64,000 nucleotides of DNA, taken from contig CAMXCT020002057.1 in assembly GCA_947184155.2 (NCBI GenBank), positions 114,501 through 178,500 on the forward strand, written 5' to 3'. Position numbers and translations under genes: made by a program. Within the stretch, counting starts at the first letter, position 1; every line of letters begins with the position of its first letter. The DNA comes from Cladocopium goreaui (lineage: Eukaryota; Sar; Dinophyceae; Suessiales; Symbiodiniaceae). The notes below the pieces were generated by a model that was not told the origin of the DNA, searched no databases, and saw only the letters and a list, made by a program, of their open reading frames with translations. Shown piece by piece: positions 1 to 12,089 of this stretch.

Positions 1-1850
1 CATGTCTCGTTATCTGGTCCATCTCACCGGTGAACACCATGGTGACACCTGCACAGGTCACAACGGATGCATCTGAACCATGGAGAACGGATGTAAACCG
101 ATCCAAAGCGCCTTGCAAGGGAAGTCCCGGCTTTCCACTGACCTCCAAGTTCTAAAATGTGAGGAGTACAAGTGGCCAAGGTACCCTCTGGTAATGACTA
201 ACGGTTTGCTATTGAAAAATGGCCATAGAAATAGTGGATTTACCCATTGAAAATGGTGACTTTCCATAGCTATGTTAGTTTACCAGAGGGTATTCGTGAA
301 AGTCTCAAATTGATCCTAGTCTACATCCCCTTTTTTCGCAGACAGCAGGGCACATCTCCTTTTTTCCCCTGGCGAGGGTTTCAGCGGCCCTGCGAGGTCA
401 GAACAGAAGATGCCCAGGCTCGGCTGTTCAACTGGCCACGGCAGAGTGTGCAAAAAAAAAACACAAGATATCCATAAAATTGTAGAGATATGTGGCATAC
501 AATAGTTACACTAGTGTATGATAGTGTATGTATATTATCCACATTTGTTCATACAATAGAAAAACAAGAACAATATGATGGACCGGTGCTGACTTGTCCC
601 TTGTTCCTGCCTGGTCTCTCTTCATGACTGCCCTTCGACAAGCCCTAAGTGCCACCTGGTCGTGCACAATCCGGCATGCTAGCAGCGGCTAGCAGTAAGC
701 ATCGGTACGCTGTTTGAAGCTGCTCGAAGCTGCTCGAAGCTGGATCTGGTGAAACCAAGATGTTCCAAGCTCTTCTCTGGTTAAACACGCAGATTGCATG
801 GCCTTGGGCACTAAAAGCAGCGCAACAGCTGCAGCTGCCAGCATTACGAAGCCTGGCAACCATGCAGAGATTGATGTTGAAGCCATGTCGACAACTCCAT
901 GGCACCTTTTTCGAGATTCACGTCCGCTCTGACGCAGGCATTGCTCGAAAGCTCCCTGGCACTTTGGGTGGAGTTTAGATAGGCAACTGGCAAAAATACT
1001 TCCCCAGCCGAATGCAGTCACCCAAAGAACACCAACCCATCAGGGGCCTCCTGATCCAATGGCATGCTTCTTCCATGTCCCCTTGATGTGCTGCGTACCT
1101 TCAGCAGAAAGTCATGTTGGGAACTTCCGACTCAAAACGCTTCGGCTGAGCACAGCACCATGTGATTCTGCCAAAGTCCAGAGAACAAATGGCCACAACC
1201 ACTGCAAATACCTCAACTGAGCCATTGATGGCCTGCTTTTCCAGCAACATCCAACAACCGCAACTGCACAAGTAATTCCACCATCTTTTTCCGCTCTTTA
1301 TCTGACAGATCTGACAGATCTGACAGCTTTAAGGCCGGCTCATCCAAGGCAACCCACGCATCAAGCGCATGCCCAAGCCTGGTGAGATCCCATCTACAGA
1401 ACACCCACAGCTAGGTCTGCAGGGCGTGCCTGAGAAGCCCGTTTTGGGCGTGTGGCTTCAGAGGCACCACCCACACAATCAAAAGAACACCTGGCAGATC
1501 CCGTGGGAACATCCCGGATTGGCTTCGCAAGGAAAGTTGGAAAGGAAGGAAAGAGGCTCGAATAGAAGCTACATTGGAAGTACAGCACAGATTGATACCC
1601 TTCGGCCTGCCAGAAGTATGGGAACCACCAGCGATGTTGCCAAAAAGACCACTTGGAAAAGCCTCGCAGCATGCAGTGAAAGCTCTGATCCCGGGATTCC
1701 ACTGATCTCAAGGCCTCTCATAGACTCCAGCTTCTTGGTTGGCATCAGCTAGCTGGCAAGGTGCTTCACGAAGAGCAAAGTAAAAAGTCTCAACTTTCAA
1801 ACTCTTTTGGCATAACAGAAGGAACATTCCACTTTTTGAAGTCGGATTAT
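1..1850. other. No recognised gene
   Basis: I see no convincing coding region here. The open frames are short, lie on both strands and show no recognisable motif or low-complexity pattern. A small direct repeat of the type CTGACAGAT occurs near 1303-1325 and GCTGCTCGAA is repeated near 718-738. Intergenic or intronic dinoflagellate DNA is the simplest reading. Confidence 0.5.
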
Positions 1851-2000
1851 GTACACATATACATATATACATGTATACATATATACATATATACATATAT
1901 GCATATATACATATACATATATATATATATACATATACATATATACATATATGCATATATACATATATACATATATACATATAAATATATTATATATATA
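1849..2000. repeat. TA-rich microsatellite (TATACA)n
   Basis: About 150 bases of alternating TACATA, TATACA and TATGCA hexamers. Open frames rich in Tyr, Ile and His or Met on both strands are by-products of the repeat. Confidence 0.95.
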
Positions 2001-4480
2001 CGTAGATATCTAGTAGATATACTACATTCGAATCGAGGATGCAAAGCCACTCGTCAGTGGACATTGCCTTTCACAAGTTCGGCAGCAGGACCCGCAAGCC
2101 AAACGACAGGAGGCTGTAGCTTCGAATGTACTCTGGCTGTGCCTGCAGATTCCGAAAGGGTTGGGTAAAGTTGAATCCCCAACCTGATGTCATAACCCTG
2201 CAATTGAAAAGGGATTGAGGAAAATGTGGTTACTGATGTTACTGTGGGACAGAAAAGAATCCGGCAAGATTTCCGCGCACATGACTTTTCTGGATCTTTT
2301 CCACCAGCCTCCTTCCTGAGCGTAGATAAGATCGAATCTGTAGACGATGATCCCCCTGAATAACAGCAATTCCGTTCAGAAGTTTCGATGCTGTCAGGGT
2401 TTTGCACCATAAAAAATCCTCAGCTGAAGCACCTGTGACGGACACGGAAAACCTGGGCAGGATTTGGAAGAAGTCATGCAGCCGAATTCAATGGTTGTCT
2501 CGAAATTTGGAACACCATGTTTTTTTGGCGGATCATTGAATGTGTCATCACATTCCCCAAAAAAAACATATGCTTTTTCTTTGGCTATCCCTCCATTTTG
2601 AGACCCCGGATAGCTCAATCAACTGAGTTTGTCACGCTGTTACAACCGAAGAGGCAGCTGTGGCCACCTCGCAGAATCGCTCAAGTGCAGCTCACGCAGC
2701 ACTGAGGCGGTGGCTAAGAAGACGACCGCAACCAGCGGACACAGAACGGTGGGCCAATGTCCTTAGGTTGTGAGGATCAATGGGAGAGGATCAATGGGAT
2801 ATTCATGGAATATGAATGGGAAATGAAATGGAATCCATTATTCATATTATTCATGCAAATGAAGCCAAATTTGATCAATGGATTGGGAAAATCTGCAAGA
2901 AAATCTGCAGGAAACCATGCCTTTATATAATCTCCTACCTTACTCAAGATATCCTATGGAGGCTCCCTTAAACCAATTCTGGGATTGATGGCAATCTGAT
3001 ATCGTATTGCAACCAGTATGACATAGTAAATAATGCTAATGTGACTAGCGCTGGAAATACTCCAGGGTCGCACATCAATGGCCACTTTAGTCACGACAAT
3101 ACCCATGTTGCAGTGCTTGCCATAACTTTTAATTGTTCCTAGCTGGGAGAGATGCGCTTCCTTGCTGGGAATCATACATTCTGTCTGCATCACGGATTGT
3201 TGTTTGACCCTTTGTGCACAGAGTGACATTTCTTTGATTGCGATCCATCAACCACTGATGCCCACAATTCACTCCCCATCCACGTTCTCAAGCGTGGCAT
3301 CGACTCTGCATGCGAGAAAATTAGGGGACATTGCTAGCCCGCCAGAATTCATATGGCAGAGCTAGAATCGCGAAACTGGACCACGCATGTTCACACTATG
3401 TAGAATCAGAACCCAAAGAACTTTTTGAGCACCGGACTGCTTTTTGAAAAAGAAGACAACGGTATTCTACACCTGGCACCACAAGGTACTGACAGAAAGA
3501 AATGTAGATATTGTCCACTATGCATTTTGAATCACAATCTGCAGCCACAAGGGTTGGATTTAAAGAGGCTAGATCACCCAGCATAGCTTCTGGCCCACGG
3601 CACTGCTGTCGGTGTCGTTGCGGAGAGAAAATGAAAGTGGTCAGCTGAGTGCCTGCGGAGTATCTTTCTGGTGCACCAGCTGAAGCTGAGTGCGAAATGA
3701 TCAAGGGAACCAAGCAAACCCCTGTGGAAATGGAAGCGCACTCGGGCACCCGGCCCTAACGCATTTGTCAAGACTGCTGCAAGCAAAAATGCGAAGAGCC
3801 CACGCTCCTGAGCTGGGAAAGTATAAACTTCTGCTATTTCCAATTGAACTTGTGGTCCTGTGGTACCTGTGGTCTTGAACAGCATGCTGGGTGCCCCGCC
3901 AGGGACATGTTGAAGGTTGCAGACACCTACAGACAGGGAGCACGCCGTTTAACTTGTATCCTATCCTTCACGAGTGTGCTTTTCACAACTGGTTCCCCTA
4001 AGCTCCTAAACCAAGATAATGCATTCCAATTGGAACTGTTCTGAAAGGTCGTTGAAGCAACTGTTGCAGTGCGCCTGGTGGCCTTGCCAATGAAGCTGAC
4101 AGAGTGCAGCCCACAGGGTAATTAGGCATGGAAAAGACAGGCCTGGGCAGCAACCATGCCTAAGAGGACTTGGAGACCTCTGATGTGTTGATGGCTGGGA
4201 TGAATCAACTCAACTATGATTCTATGATAGTATGACTGAATCAGTAAACAAGGGGGACGGTGGTCAACAAGGATCACACCGCATTTTCCGAAAGCTGCAA
4301 ACAATCGCAGTAATGTACCTGGCGTAGCAGATCGATCCCAAGCTGTCAACAAAAGGATCGCTTTGCCAAACTCAATCAGTCCGTCTCCCCAACCCGGAAC
4401 CTCTAGCAGGTTGCGAAAGCCAATCACTGGGTAGGAACCAAACAATCCTAAGCTGCATTGTGGCAACGAGGTGGTTCTCC
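2001..4480. other. No recognised gene; small hairpin near 2517-2570
   Basis: No supported coding region. A short imperfect inverted repeat pairs ATGTTTTTTTGG...GAATGTG (from about 2517) with CACATTCCCCAAAAAAAACAT (about 2549-2569). Another AT-rich stretch near 2790-2870 repeats ATTCAT and its complement. Nothing else stands out. Confidence 0.45.
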
Positions 4481-4554
4481 TGCTATGCTCTAGACTTGAT
4501 TTTCAGTGCAGGGGCAAAGGGGGCCGAAGCGTGGGTTTCCGACGTTGCGCTGTG

Positions 4555-4990
4555 ACGCTCCCGGGGGCGGGTGGCGCTGCGACGCTGCGACGCTCCGGGG
4601 GGCGGGTGGCGCTGCGACGCTGCGACGCCGCGACGCTGCCGTTGGGCCAGTGACGCTGCGACGCTGTTGGCGCTGCGACGCTGCGACGCTGGAGTGACGC
4701 TGCGACGCTGTTGGCGCTGCGACGCTGCGACGCTGCGACGCGGGAGCGACGCTGCGACGCTGTTGGCGCTGCGACGCTGCGACGCTGCGTCGCGGGAGCG
4801 ACGCTGCGACGCTGTTGGCGCTGCGACGCTGCGACGCTGCGACGCGGGAGCGACGCTGCGACGCTGTTGGCGCTGCGACGCTGCGACGCTGCGACGCGGG
4901 AGCGACGCTGCGACGCTGTTGGCGCTGCGACGCTGCGACGCTGCGACGCGGGAGCGACGCTGCGACGCTGTTGGCGCTGCGACGCTTCCT
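4555..4990. repeat. GC-rich minisatellite, 52-bp unit made of GCGACGCT
   Basis: The block is built from the octamer-like motif GCGACGCT. From about 4709 it settles into a regular 52-bp period (starts near 4709, 4761, 4813, 4865, 4917), each unit holding CTGTTGGCGCTGCGACG and GCGGGAGCG. Five or more units are nearly identical. The open frames here (Arg/Ser/Ala-rich or Leu/Arg/Cys/Asp-rich) exist in most frames and are not evidence of a gene. Confidence 0.95.
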
Positions 4991-5039
4991 TCTGCAAGAG
5001 TGCACACGGCGTTGCGTCGCGGCGCGACACGGAAACCCC

Positions 5040-7082
5040 CATTGAAGATCGTCAATGAATGTAGAAATTTATATATAACGGGGCTGAAAGAATTAAATCC
5101 TTATTGAAGATCGTCCATGAATGTAGAAGTTTAACGGGGCTGGGAGAATTAAACCCTCATTGAAGATCGTCAGTGAATGTAGAAGTTTAACGGGGCTGGG
5201 AGAATTAAACCCTCATTGAAGATCTTCGATGAATGTATACAAGTTTAACGGGGCTGGGAGAATTAAACCCTCATTGAAGATCGTCAATGAATGTAGAAGT
5301 TTAACGGGGCTGGGAGAATTAAACCCTCATTGAAGATCTTCGATGAATGTAGAAGTTTAACGGGGCTGGGAGAATTAAACCCTCATTGAAGATCGTCCAT
5401 GAATGTAGAAGTTAAACGGGGCTGGGAGAATTAAACCCTCTTGAAGATCGTCAATGAATGTAGAAGTCTAACGGGGCTGGGAGAATTAAACCCTCGTTGA
5501 AGATCGTCAGTGAATGTAGAAGTTTAACGGGGCTGGGGAGAATTAAACCCTCATTGAAGATCGTCAATGAATGTAGAAGTCTAACGGGGCTGGGGAGAAT
5601 TAAAACCTCATTGAAGATCTTCCATGAATGTAGAAGTTTAACGGGGGTGGGGAGAATTAAACTCTCATTGAAGATCGTCAATGAATGTAGAAGTTTAACG
5701 GGGCTCGGGAGAATTAAACCCTCATTGAAGATCGTCCATGAATGTAGAAGTTTAACGGGGCTGGGAGAATTAAACCCTCATTGAAGATCGTCAATGAATG
5801 TAGAAGTTAAACGGGGCTGGGGAGAATTAAACCGTCATTGAAGATCGTCCATGAATGTAGAAGTTTAACGGGGCTGGCGAGAATTAAACCCTCATTGAAG
5901 ATCGTCCATGAATGTAGAAGTTAAACGGGGCTGGGGAGAATTAAACCCTCATTTAAGATCGTCCATGAATGTAGAAGTTTAACGGGGGTGGGGAGAATTA
6001 AACCCTTATTTAAGATCGTCAAAGTAAGTAGAAGTTTAACGGGGCTGGGGAGAATTAAAACCTCATTGAAGATCGTCCATGAATGTAGAAGTTTAACGGG
6101 GCGGGGAGAACTAAACCCTCATTGAAGATCTTCGATGAATGTAGAAGTTTAACGGGGCTGGGGAGAATTAAACCCTTATTGAAGATCGTCCATGAATGTA
6201 GAAGTTTAACGGGGGTGGGGAGAATTAAACCCTCATTGAAGATCGTCCATGAATGTAGAAGTTTAACGGGGCTGGGGAGAATTAAACCCTCTTTGAAGAT
6301 CGTCAATGAATGTAATAGAAGTTTAACGGGGCTGGGAGAATTAAACCCTCGTTGAAGATCGTCAGTGAATGTAGAAGTTTAACGGGGGTGGGGAGAATTA
6401 AACCCTCATTGAAGATCGTCAGTGAATGTAGAAGTTAAACGGGGCTGGGGAGAATTAAACCCTCATTGAAGATCGTCCATGAATGTAGAAGTTTAACGGG
6501 GCTGGGGAGAATTAAACCCTCATTGAAGATCGTCCATGAATGTAGAAGTTAAACGGGGCTGGGGAGAATTAAAACCTCATTGAAGATCGTCCATGAATGT
6601 AGAAGTTTAACGGGGCTGGGGAGAATTAAACCCTTATTTAAGATCGTCAAAGAAAGTAGAAGTTTAACGGGGCTGGGGAGAATTAAAACCTCATTGAAGA
6701 TCGTCCATGAATGTAGAAGTTTAACGGGGCTGGGAGAACTAAACCCTCATTGAAGATCTTCGATGAATGTAGAAGTTTAACGGGGCTGGGGAGAATTAAA
6801 CCCTCATTGAAGATCTTCAATGAATGTAGAAGTTTAACGGGGCTCGGGAGAATTAAACCCTCATTGAAGATCTTCAATGAATGTAGAAGTTTAACGGGGC
6901 TGGGAGGAATTAAACTCTCATTGAAGATCTTCAATGAATGTAGAAGTTTAACGGGGCTCGGGAGAATTAAACCCTCATTGAAGATCGTCCATGAATGTAG
7001 AAGTTTAACGGGGCTGGGAGAGGGGCTGGGAGAATTAAACCCTCATTGAAGATCTTCAATGAATGTAGAAGTTTAACGGGGC
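5040..7082. repeat. 56-57 bp tandem satellite, about 36 units
   Basis: Each unit reads roughly ATTGAAGATCGTCCATGAAT, then GTAGAAGTTTAACGGGGCTG, then GGAGAATTAAACCCTC. Units of 56 bp (GGG) and 57 bp (GGGG) alternate, so 57-bp stretches give open frames of about 80-100 codons on both strands. A higher-order period of about 631 bp (11 units) is visible: the odd unit ending TCAAAGTAAGTAG near 6017 recurs with one change near 6648, and its neighbours match in order. Array start and end are sharp. Confidence 0.95.
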
Positions 7083-7255
7083 GAGGTAGTGTTCAGAGGG
7101 GGTCGCTGGCTTGATCTTCGAAGATGCAACATATATTCAAAGGGGGTGGCGGGGCTGATGTCTCAAGGTGCAACGTATTGTTCAGAGGGGGTTGGGGAGT
7201 TGATGTCTTGTGATGGTGAAGATGCAACATAGTGTTCAGAGGGGGTTCCAGGGCT
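7083..7255. repeat. Short diverged repeats with GTTCAGAGGGGGT
   Basis: Three or four loosely spaced copies of the pattern 'gatgcaacata...ttcagagggggt' with a 50-60 bp spacing lie between the 56-bp satellite and the next minisatellite. They look like a decayed tandem repeat. Confidence 0.6.
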
Positions 7256-7257
7256 AC

Positions 7258-7535
7258 TGTCTCAGCTTGTCCGGTGGCTTCTCGGCTTCTCGGCTTCTCG
7301 GCTTGTCCGGTGGCTTCTCGGCTTCTTCTCGGCTTGCCCGGCGGCTTCTCGGCTTCGCGGCTTCTCGGCTTCTCGGCTTGCCCGGCGGCTCCTCGGCTTC
7401 GCGGCTTCTCGGCTTCTCGGCTTGTCCGGTGGCTTCTCGGCTTCTCGGCTTCTTGGCTTCTCGGCTTGTGCCGGGCTTCTCGGCTTCTCGGCTTGTGTCG
7501 GGCTTCTCGGCTTCTCGGCTTCTCGGCTTCTGGTC
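7258..7535. repeat. Minisatellite of TTCTCGGC units
   Basis: About 280 bases built from CGGCTTCT and CGGCTTGTCCGGTGG variants (8-9 bp core). All six frames stay open, giving Ala/Ser/Arg/Leu-rich or Lys/Pro/Arg/Ser-rich strings that I do not regard as proteins. Confidence 0.9.
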
Positions 7536-7639
7536 GCATTTCTGGGCCCCTTTTGCCCGTGCTTTGTTGATTTTTACACTTTGGCGCTGGTAGAGTCTGA
7601 CTTGAAAGTATAAAGTCTGACAATCTTTCAAATTGAATT

Positions 7640-8188
7640 TCATCCGAGAGTCAGTAAAACAAGGGTCTGGCAGAAAGGCCAAAGTCCATTTAAAAGTCCC
7701 AGCAAAATGGCTGTGGCTTTGGCATCACTGTCCCAGGCATCCTTTGCGGCTGGAAGAAGTGTGAGCGATGACATTGTTCCTGACCACTCCCATGTACCTG
7801 GTGGTGAACCAGCAACCTCCAAGTCAGCATTCACTCGAGCTGCCACAGATAAATCTGCCCAAACAAAAAGCCAGAAGCATGCCACGGCAAATATCGGGTA
7901 GATGACTCGAATCACACATGGAACCTTGGGACTAAACGCCAAAGCTGGTTGGATCTGCGTGACACTTGAAAGATCACTGGCCGTGCTGGCACAGCTGCCC
8001 ACGGGCGTCTGATCATTCCGCGCACCCAGCAGCGCTCGAGCCGCTCGCGCCTGGGAACTCCGATGTCGACCTTTGACGGCGAAGACCAGAAGCGCAACCA
8101 GAGCCAGCACCGTCAACAAAGCTGCAGCCCCCCAGCCGGCATCTTCCACGATGGATTTCCAGTTGGTCCCAAAGGCCATAGGATCCAT
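7640..8188 (-). CDS. Probable exon of a PqiA-like multi-pass membrane protein
   Basis: A 182-codon open frame with protein-like composition, unlike its repeat-rich surroundings. It has a hydrophobic segment near residues 23-40 (AALLTVLALVALLVFAV), a second near 92-112 (CVIRVIYPIFAVACFWLFVW) and a third near 158-180 (ILLGLLNGLWPFCQTLVLL). Between the last two is the block WSGTMSSLTLLPAAKDAWDS. The order 'sorting-loop, tryptophan, LLxGLWPxxx' resembles the repeated module of large eukaryotic membrane proteins that score as paraquat-inducible protein A-like; this is recalled family knowledge, not a search result. The frame stops at a TGA right after the last hydrophobic segment, so either the exon ends just before it or the gene is broken there. 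The first ATG is used for convenience; the true exon border is unknown. The best host-gene candidate in the window. Confidence 0.5.
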   Translation of the reverse strand: MDPMAFGTNWKSIVEDAGWGAAALLTVLALVALLVFAVKGRHRSSQARAARALLGARNDQTPVGSCASTASDLSSVTQIQPALAFSPKVPCVIRVIYPIFAVACFWLFVWADLSVAARVNADLEVAGSPPGTWEWSGTMSSLTLLPAAKDAWDSDAKATAILLGLLNGLWPFCQTLVLLTLG

Positions 8189-10430
8189 AGGTCAACTGCC
8201 GCACTTCAATCGGCATTTAATCACCATGGCACTGGCAGCAAACCAGAATGCTCCTTTCACTTGTTGAATGATGCTTGCTGGTTGCTGATTCTGCATCTTT
8301 GCTCTGGGTTGGCAGGCTTGAAAATGACAGCATGCAGTGTGCAAAAAAATAATGACAGCAACATGAAGGGTCCCCTCGATCAAATTTCAACTAGACCTCT
8401 GGGTATCAGCACATTTTTGCATGGTTTTGTACAGGTCAATGCCATATTCAGTCTTTTGGTTTCTGCAACATGATTCGAGTCCACTTCTGCGAACAAACAT
8501 GATGCCATCACATGTACCTAGACCCTCCACGTACCTCCCGAAAATGCTAAAGTCCCATAAAATAATGTGTATTAGTGTATATATATATATATATAGTGTA
8601 TTGTTACATATTATTACCCTATTACAGTACCCCATCTTTCTACTTGGTCTATCGGTAAATGTCCTGTGCATTTAAGTGCATTTTCCTCGTGACCTTGGGC
8701 GGCTCCTTTGGCGACTCCTTGGTCGAAGACTTGGACCTTGGCCCAGGGCTACACGTTGAACTGGTGAAAACCCCCGGGGTTTTCTAAGTGCCACAGATAC
8801 TTTGGAAATAGATATTCATCCAACAGATGTGGTGTAGGTTTTGACCCATCCCCACAATTTGTGAATTGGATTGCTGAAATTGTGATTTTTACATCGCAAC
8901 ATTTTTCTCAAACATCAGAGCGCCGGACTTTGAGGAACTTGCCTTTGCCTTGGGCACGCTTCTGACCTGGGTTGAAAGCCACACCATGGCTGTCGACTGA
9001 TTTTTAAGGATGATCGGCAAATCTGGGATGTACTAAACCGTGCCTCTGGTTCAGCCTCTGGTTGTGCATCTTCCTGAACGCAAAACTTATATTTCCGTTC
9101 AGATTTGAATCACAAAGGTGAAAATTGTGACAACAGAAACGTTCACACAGGACACCAACAAAGTCCGGCCCCACCCACTCTGCAAGCTGAACAAAAACAA
9201 GAGTTAAAACAAATTGAACACAACAACATTTTGATCTCAAGAAACGACGCAAATTTCCGGCAATGCAAAAGAACAATCCATTTTGTTTAAGTTCCGCAAC
9301 TTATGAACGAATGAAATAAAATGCATCACGAACCCATACTACAAAATAAAATAGCGTGTCTCTTTGCAATTCACCTCGCGTTTTTTAGTTGCACGGTTTC
9401 CGTCGTTATACAAAGGGTGCAGACGTTTTCAAACTGGGAAAAGTGCCGCATCCAAATCGATTGCATTTTTTGAAGTTTGCGCCTTAGATACAATGTGTTC
9501 AACCCATCAAGCATGGCAGAATCATCAACAATCAACACGTGCATCGAACACAGATCTAGGCTTTGTGGCATTAAGTCGAAAGCGCTTCGACGGCGACCCT
9601 GGCAAATTCAAATTGTCCATGACGTGTTGGACAATCACATTCCAATTTGAATTCGTACCAGTGCCTCCACTGTCTTTGCCATTTGACCTGGCATACGTTC
9701 ACACTGTCATGGGGGTTGTTTTCGAACAGTATGTTGATTGAGAACGGCACTTAGCATCACGTTTTTTGGGTGCCATGCAGCACAGAAACGATAGGTTCAG
9801 GTGGCGTTCGAATTGATGAAACAACGCGGTGCTCAACAACTAAATGTATTCACGGACATATTTGTGATTCAAACATTCACCTAAAAACCATGATCATAGC
9901 AAACGAATAAATTGAATAACATGAAATTGATTGATGCCGGGTTCTCTGCTCGAACCAGCCTTCGGTCGGACAAACATAGATTGGCCAATCAATGTGGGTC
10001 AAGACTAATTATCAGAGTGACACCTGAAGCAAAACAAGAATCATTGTCCCATAAAATTTTCACATGCAAACAAATCAATTACACCATATTATCAAAATAA
10101 TGTCGTCAAAAATCCCAGCATGCATTTGATATCCAGCTGTTGGGATTCACACATGCACATTGCAAACATGTTTTGTTTCGTTTCATTTTTTATATACAAA
10201 CAATTGAACAAAAAATTGAGGTCCCACCTGCACTAACAAATGCAGATCATGCAAGTGTTTGTTCACAAACTATTATCAAAAAAATGTGTTATTTTTGTTG
10301 TTCATGTTGATTTCTTATGCCGTTTCCCCCGTGTGAACTTGAGGCCGGGGGTGGATGACGAAAGCTAGCGGGGTAAGAGAAAGAAGGAAGGGAAGACGTA
10401 TCTTCAGTGTCAGCAGGGAAATGTCGGTGA
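8189..10430. other. No recognised gene; short (TA)n at 8577-8598
   Basis: Mostly AT-rich sequence without a supported gene. A pure (TA)n tract of about 20 bases lies near 8577-8598. The open frames are short and lack motifs. Part may be upstream exons or introns of the 7640-8188 gene, but I cannot show it. Confidence 0.45.
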
Positions 10431-10432
10431 CA

Positions 10433-10447
10433 ATGACGATGATGATG

Positions 10448-10478
<31 letters not shown>

Positions 10479-10484
10479 CGATGA

Positions 10485-10515
<31 letters not shown>

Positions 10516-10548
10516 GATGATGATGATGATGATGGTGATGATGATGTT

Positions 10549-10579
<31 letters not shown>

Positions 10580-10710
10580 TTAATGATGATGATGGTGATG
10601 ATGATGATAAAGATGATGATGATGATGATGATGATGACGATGATGATGATGATGAAGTGGATGCGGCAGATGATCGGGATGATGATGAGGAGGATGATAA
10701 GGATGAGGGA

Positions 10711-10745
<35 letters not shown>

Positions 10746-10774
10746 CATGATGATGATGATGATGAAGATGATGG

Positions 10775-10805
<31 letters not shown>

Positions 10806-10905
10806 GATGATGATGATGATCCCGATGACGAGAACGATGCCAATGACGATGACGATGACGAAACCGATGACGAAACCGATGACGATGATGACGATGATGC
10901 TGATG
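10433..10905. repeat. (GAT)n trinucleotide microsatellite
   Basis: About 470 bases of ATG/GAT/TGA triplets with scattered GTG, GAC and TTC variants. Open frames of poly-Met/Asp on plus and poly-His/Ile/Ser on minus are artefacts of the triplet period. Confidence 0.95.
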
Positions 10906-11105
10906 ATGGTGGTGGTTGGGGGGGGGCCGTGCCATTGACGGTTGGCGTCGATTTTGCGGCGCCACTTCTTGTGCGTGTAGGCATGGTGGAATGGGTTAAG
11001 GTGTCTCGATACATGTAGCTGTAACCTGCAACTCTCTTTATACTGGCAATACTGCATAGGATTTATCTCCGGCGCCAAGCGCCACTTTCAGAGCATGGGT
11101 GCTTT

Positions 11106-12089
11106 GCATTGTGGCGCGCCTGGTCCATCGGCCTGTCCATCGGCTTGTCCATCGGCCTCATCGGCTCCGTCGGCTCCATCGGCCTCATCGGCTCGGCTCC
11201 ATCGGCTTCATTGGCTCCAGCAGCTCCATCGGCCTCATCGGCTCCAGCGGCTCCGTCGGCTCCAGGCTCCAGCGACTTCATCGGCTCCATCGGCCTCATC
11301 GGCCTCATCGGCCTCATCGGTCTCATCGGCCTCATCGGCTCCAGCGGCTCCATCGGCCTCATCGGCTCCATCGGCCTCATCGGCTCCAGCGGCTCCAGCG
11401 GCTCCATCGGCTCCAGCGGCTCCATCGGCCTCATCGGCCTCATCGGCTCCATCGGCCTCATCGGCTCCAGCGGCTCCATCGGCCTCAACGGCTCCAGCGG
11501 CTCCATCGGCCTCATCGGCTCCATCAGCCCCATCGGCTCCATCGGCCTCATCGGCTCCAGCGACTCCAGCGGCTCCAGCGGCTCCATCGGCCGCATCGGC
11601 TCCAGCGGCTTGAGCGGCCTCATCGGCTCCATCGGCCTCATCGGCCTCATCGGCTCCAGCGGCTCCAGCGGCTCCGTCGGCCTCATCGGCCTCATCGGCT
11701 TCATCGGCCTCATCGGCCTCATCGGCCTCAGCGGCTCCATCGGCCTCATCTGCTCCATCGGCCTAATCAGCTCCATCGGCTCCAGCGGCCTCATCGGCTC
11801 CATTGGCCTCATCGGCTCCATTGGCCTCATCGGCCTCATCGGCTCCATCGGCCTCATCGGCCTCATCAGCTCCATGCAGCGGCTCCATCGGCTCCAGGCT
11901 CCAGCTCCATCGGCTCCATCGGCTCCATCAACCTCATCGGCTCCATCGGCCTCATCCGCTCCATCGGCTTCATCGGCTCCATCGGCCTCATCGGCTCCAG
12001 CGGCTCCATCCGCCTCATCGGCTCCAGCGGCTCCGTCGGCTCCAGGCTCCAGCGGCTTCATCGGCTCCATCGGCCTCATCGGCCTCATC
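11106..12089. repeat. 9-bp minisatellite (GGCCTCATC / GGCTCCATC / GGCTCCAGC)n
   Basis: Nearly 1 kb of 9-bp units in three main variants. Because the period is a multiple of three, several frames stay open for 300 codons or more (Ile-Gly-Leu, His-Arg-Pro, Ala-Ser-Ser, Met-Arg-Pro-type strings). The right edge at about 12089 is the exact 3' end of LINE copy A. The same 9-bp repeat borders the 5' end of copy B, the 3' end of copy C and the truncated 5' end of copy C. Confidence 0.97.

Noticed and set aside
4483..5107. Arg/Ser/Ala-rich frames on both strands
   Set aside because: Repeat-derived; open in most frames of the 52-bp minisatellite.
5040..7082. CRISPR-like array
   Set aside because: Units are contiguous with no unique spacers, in a eukaryotic context; it is a satellite. 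The same applies to 63176-63935.
10315..10965. His/Ile/Ser-rich and Met-rich frames
   Set aside because: Products of the (GAT)n microsatellite.
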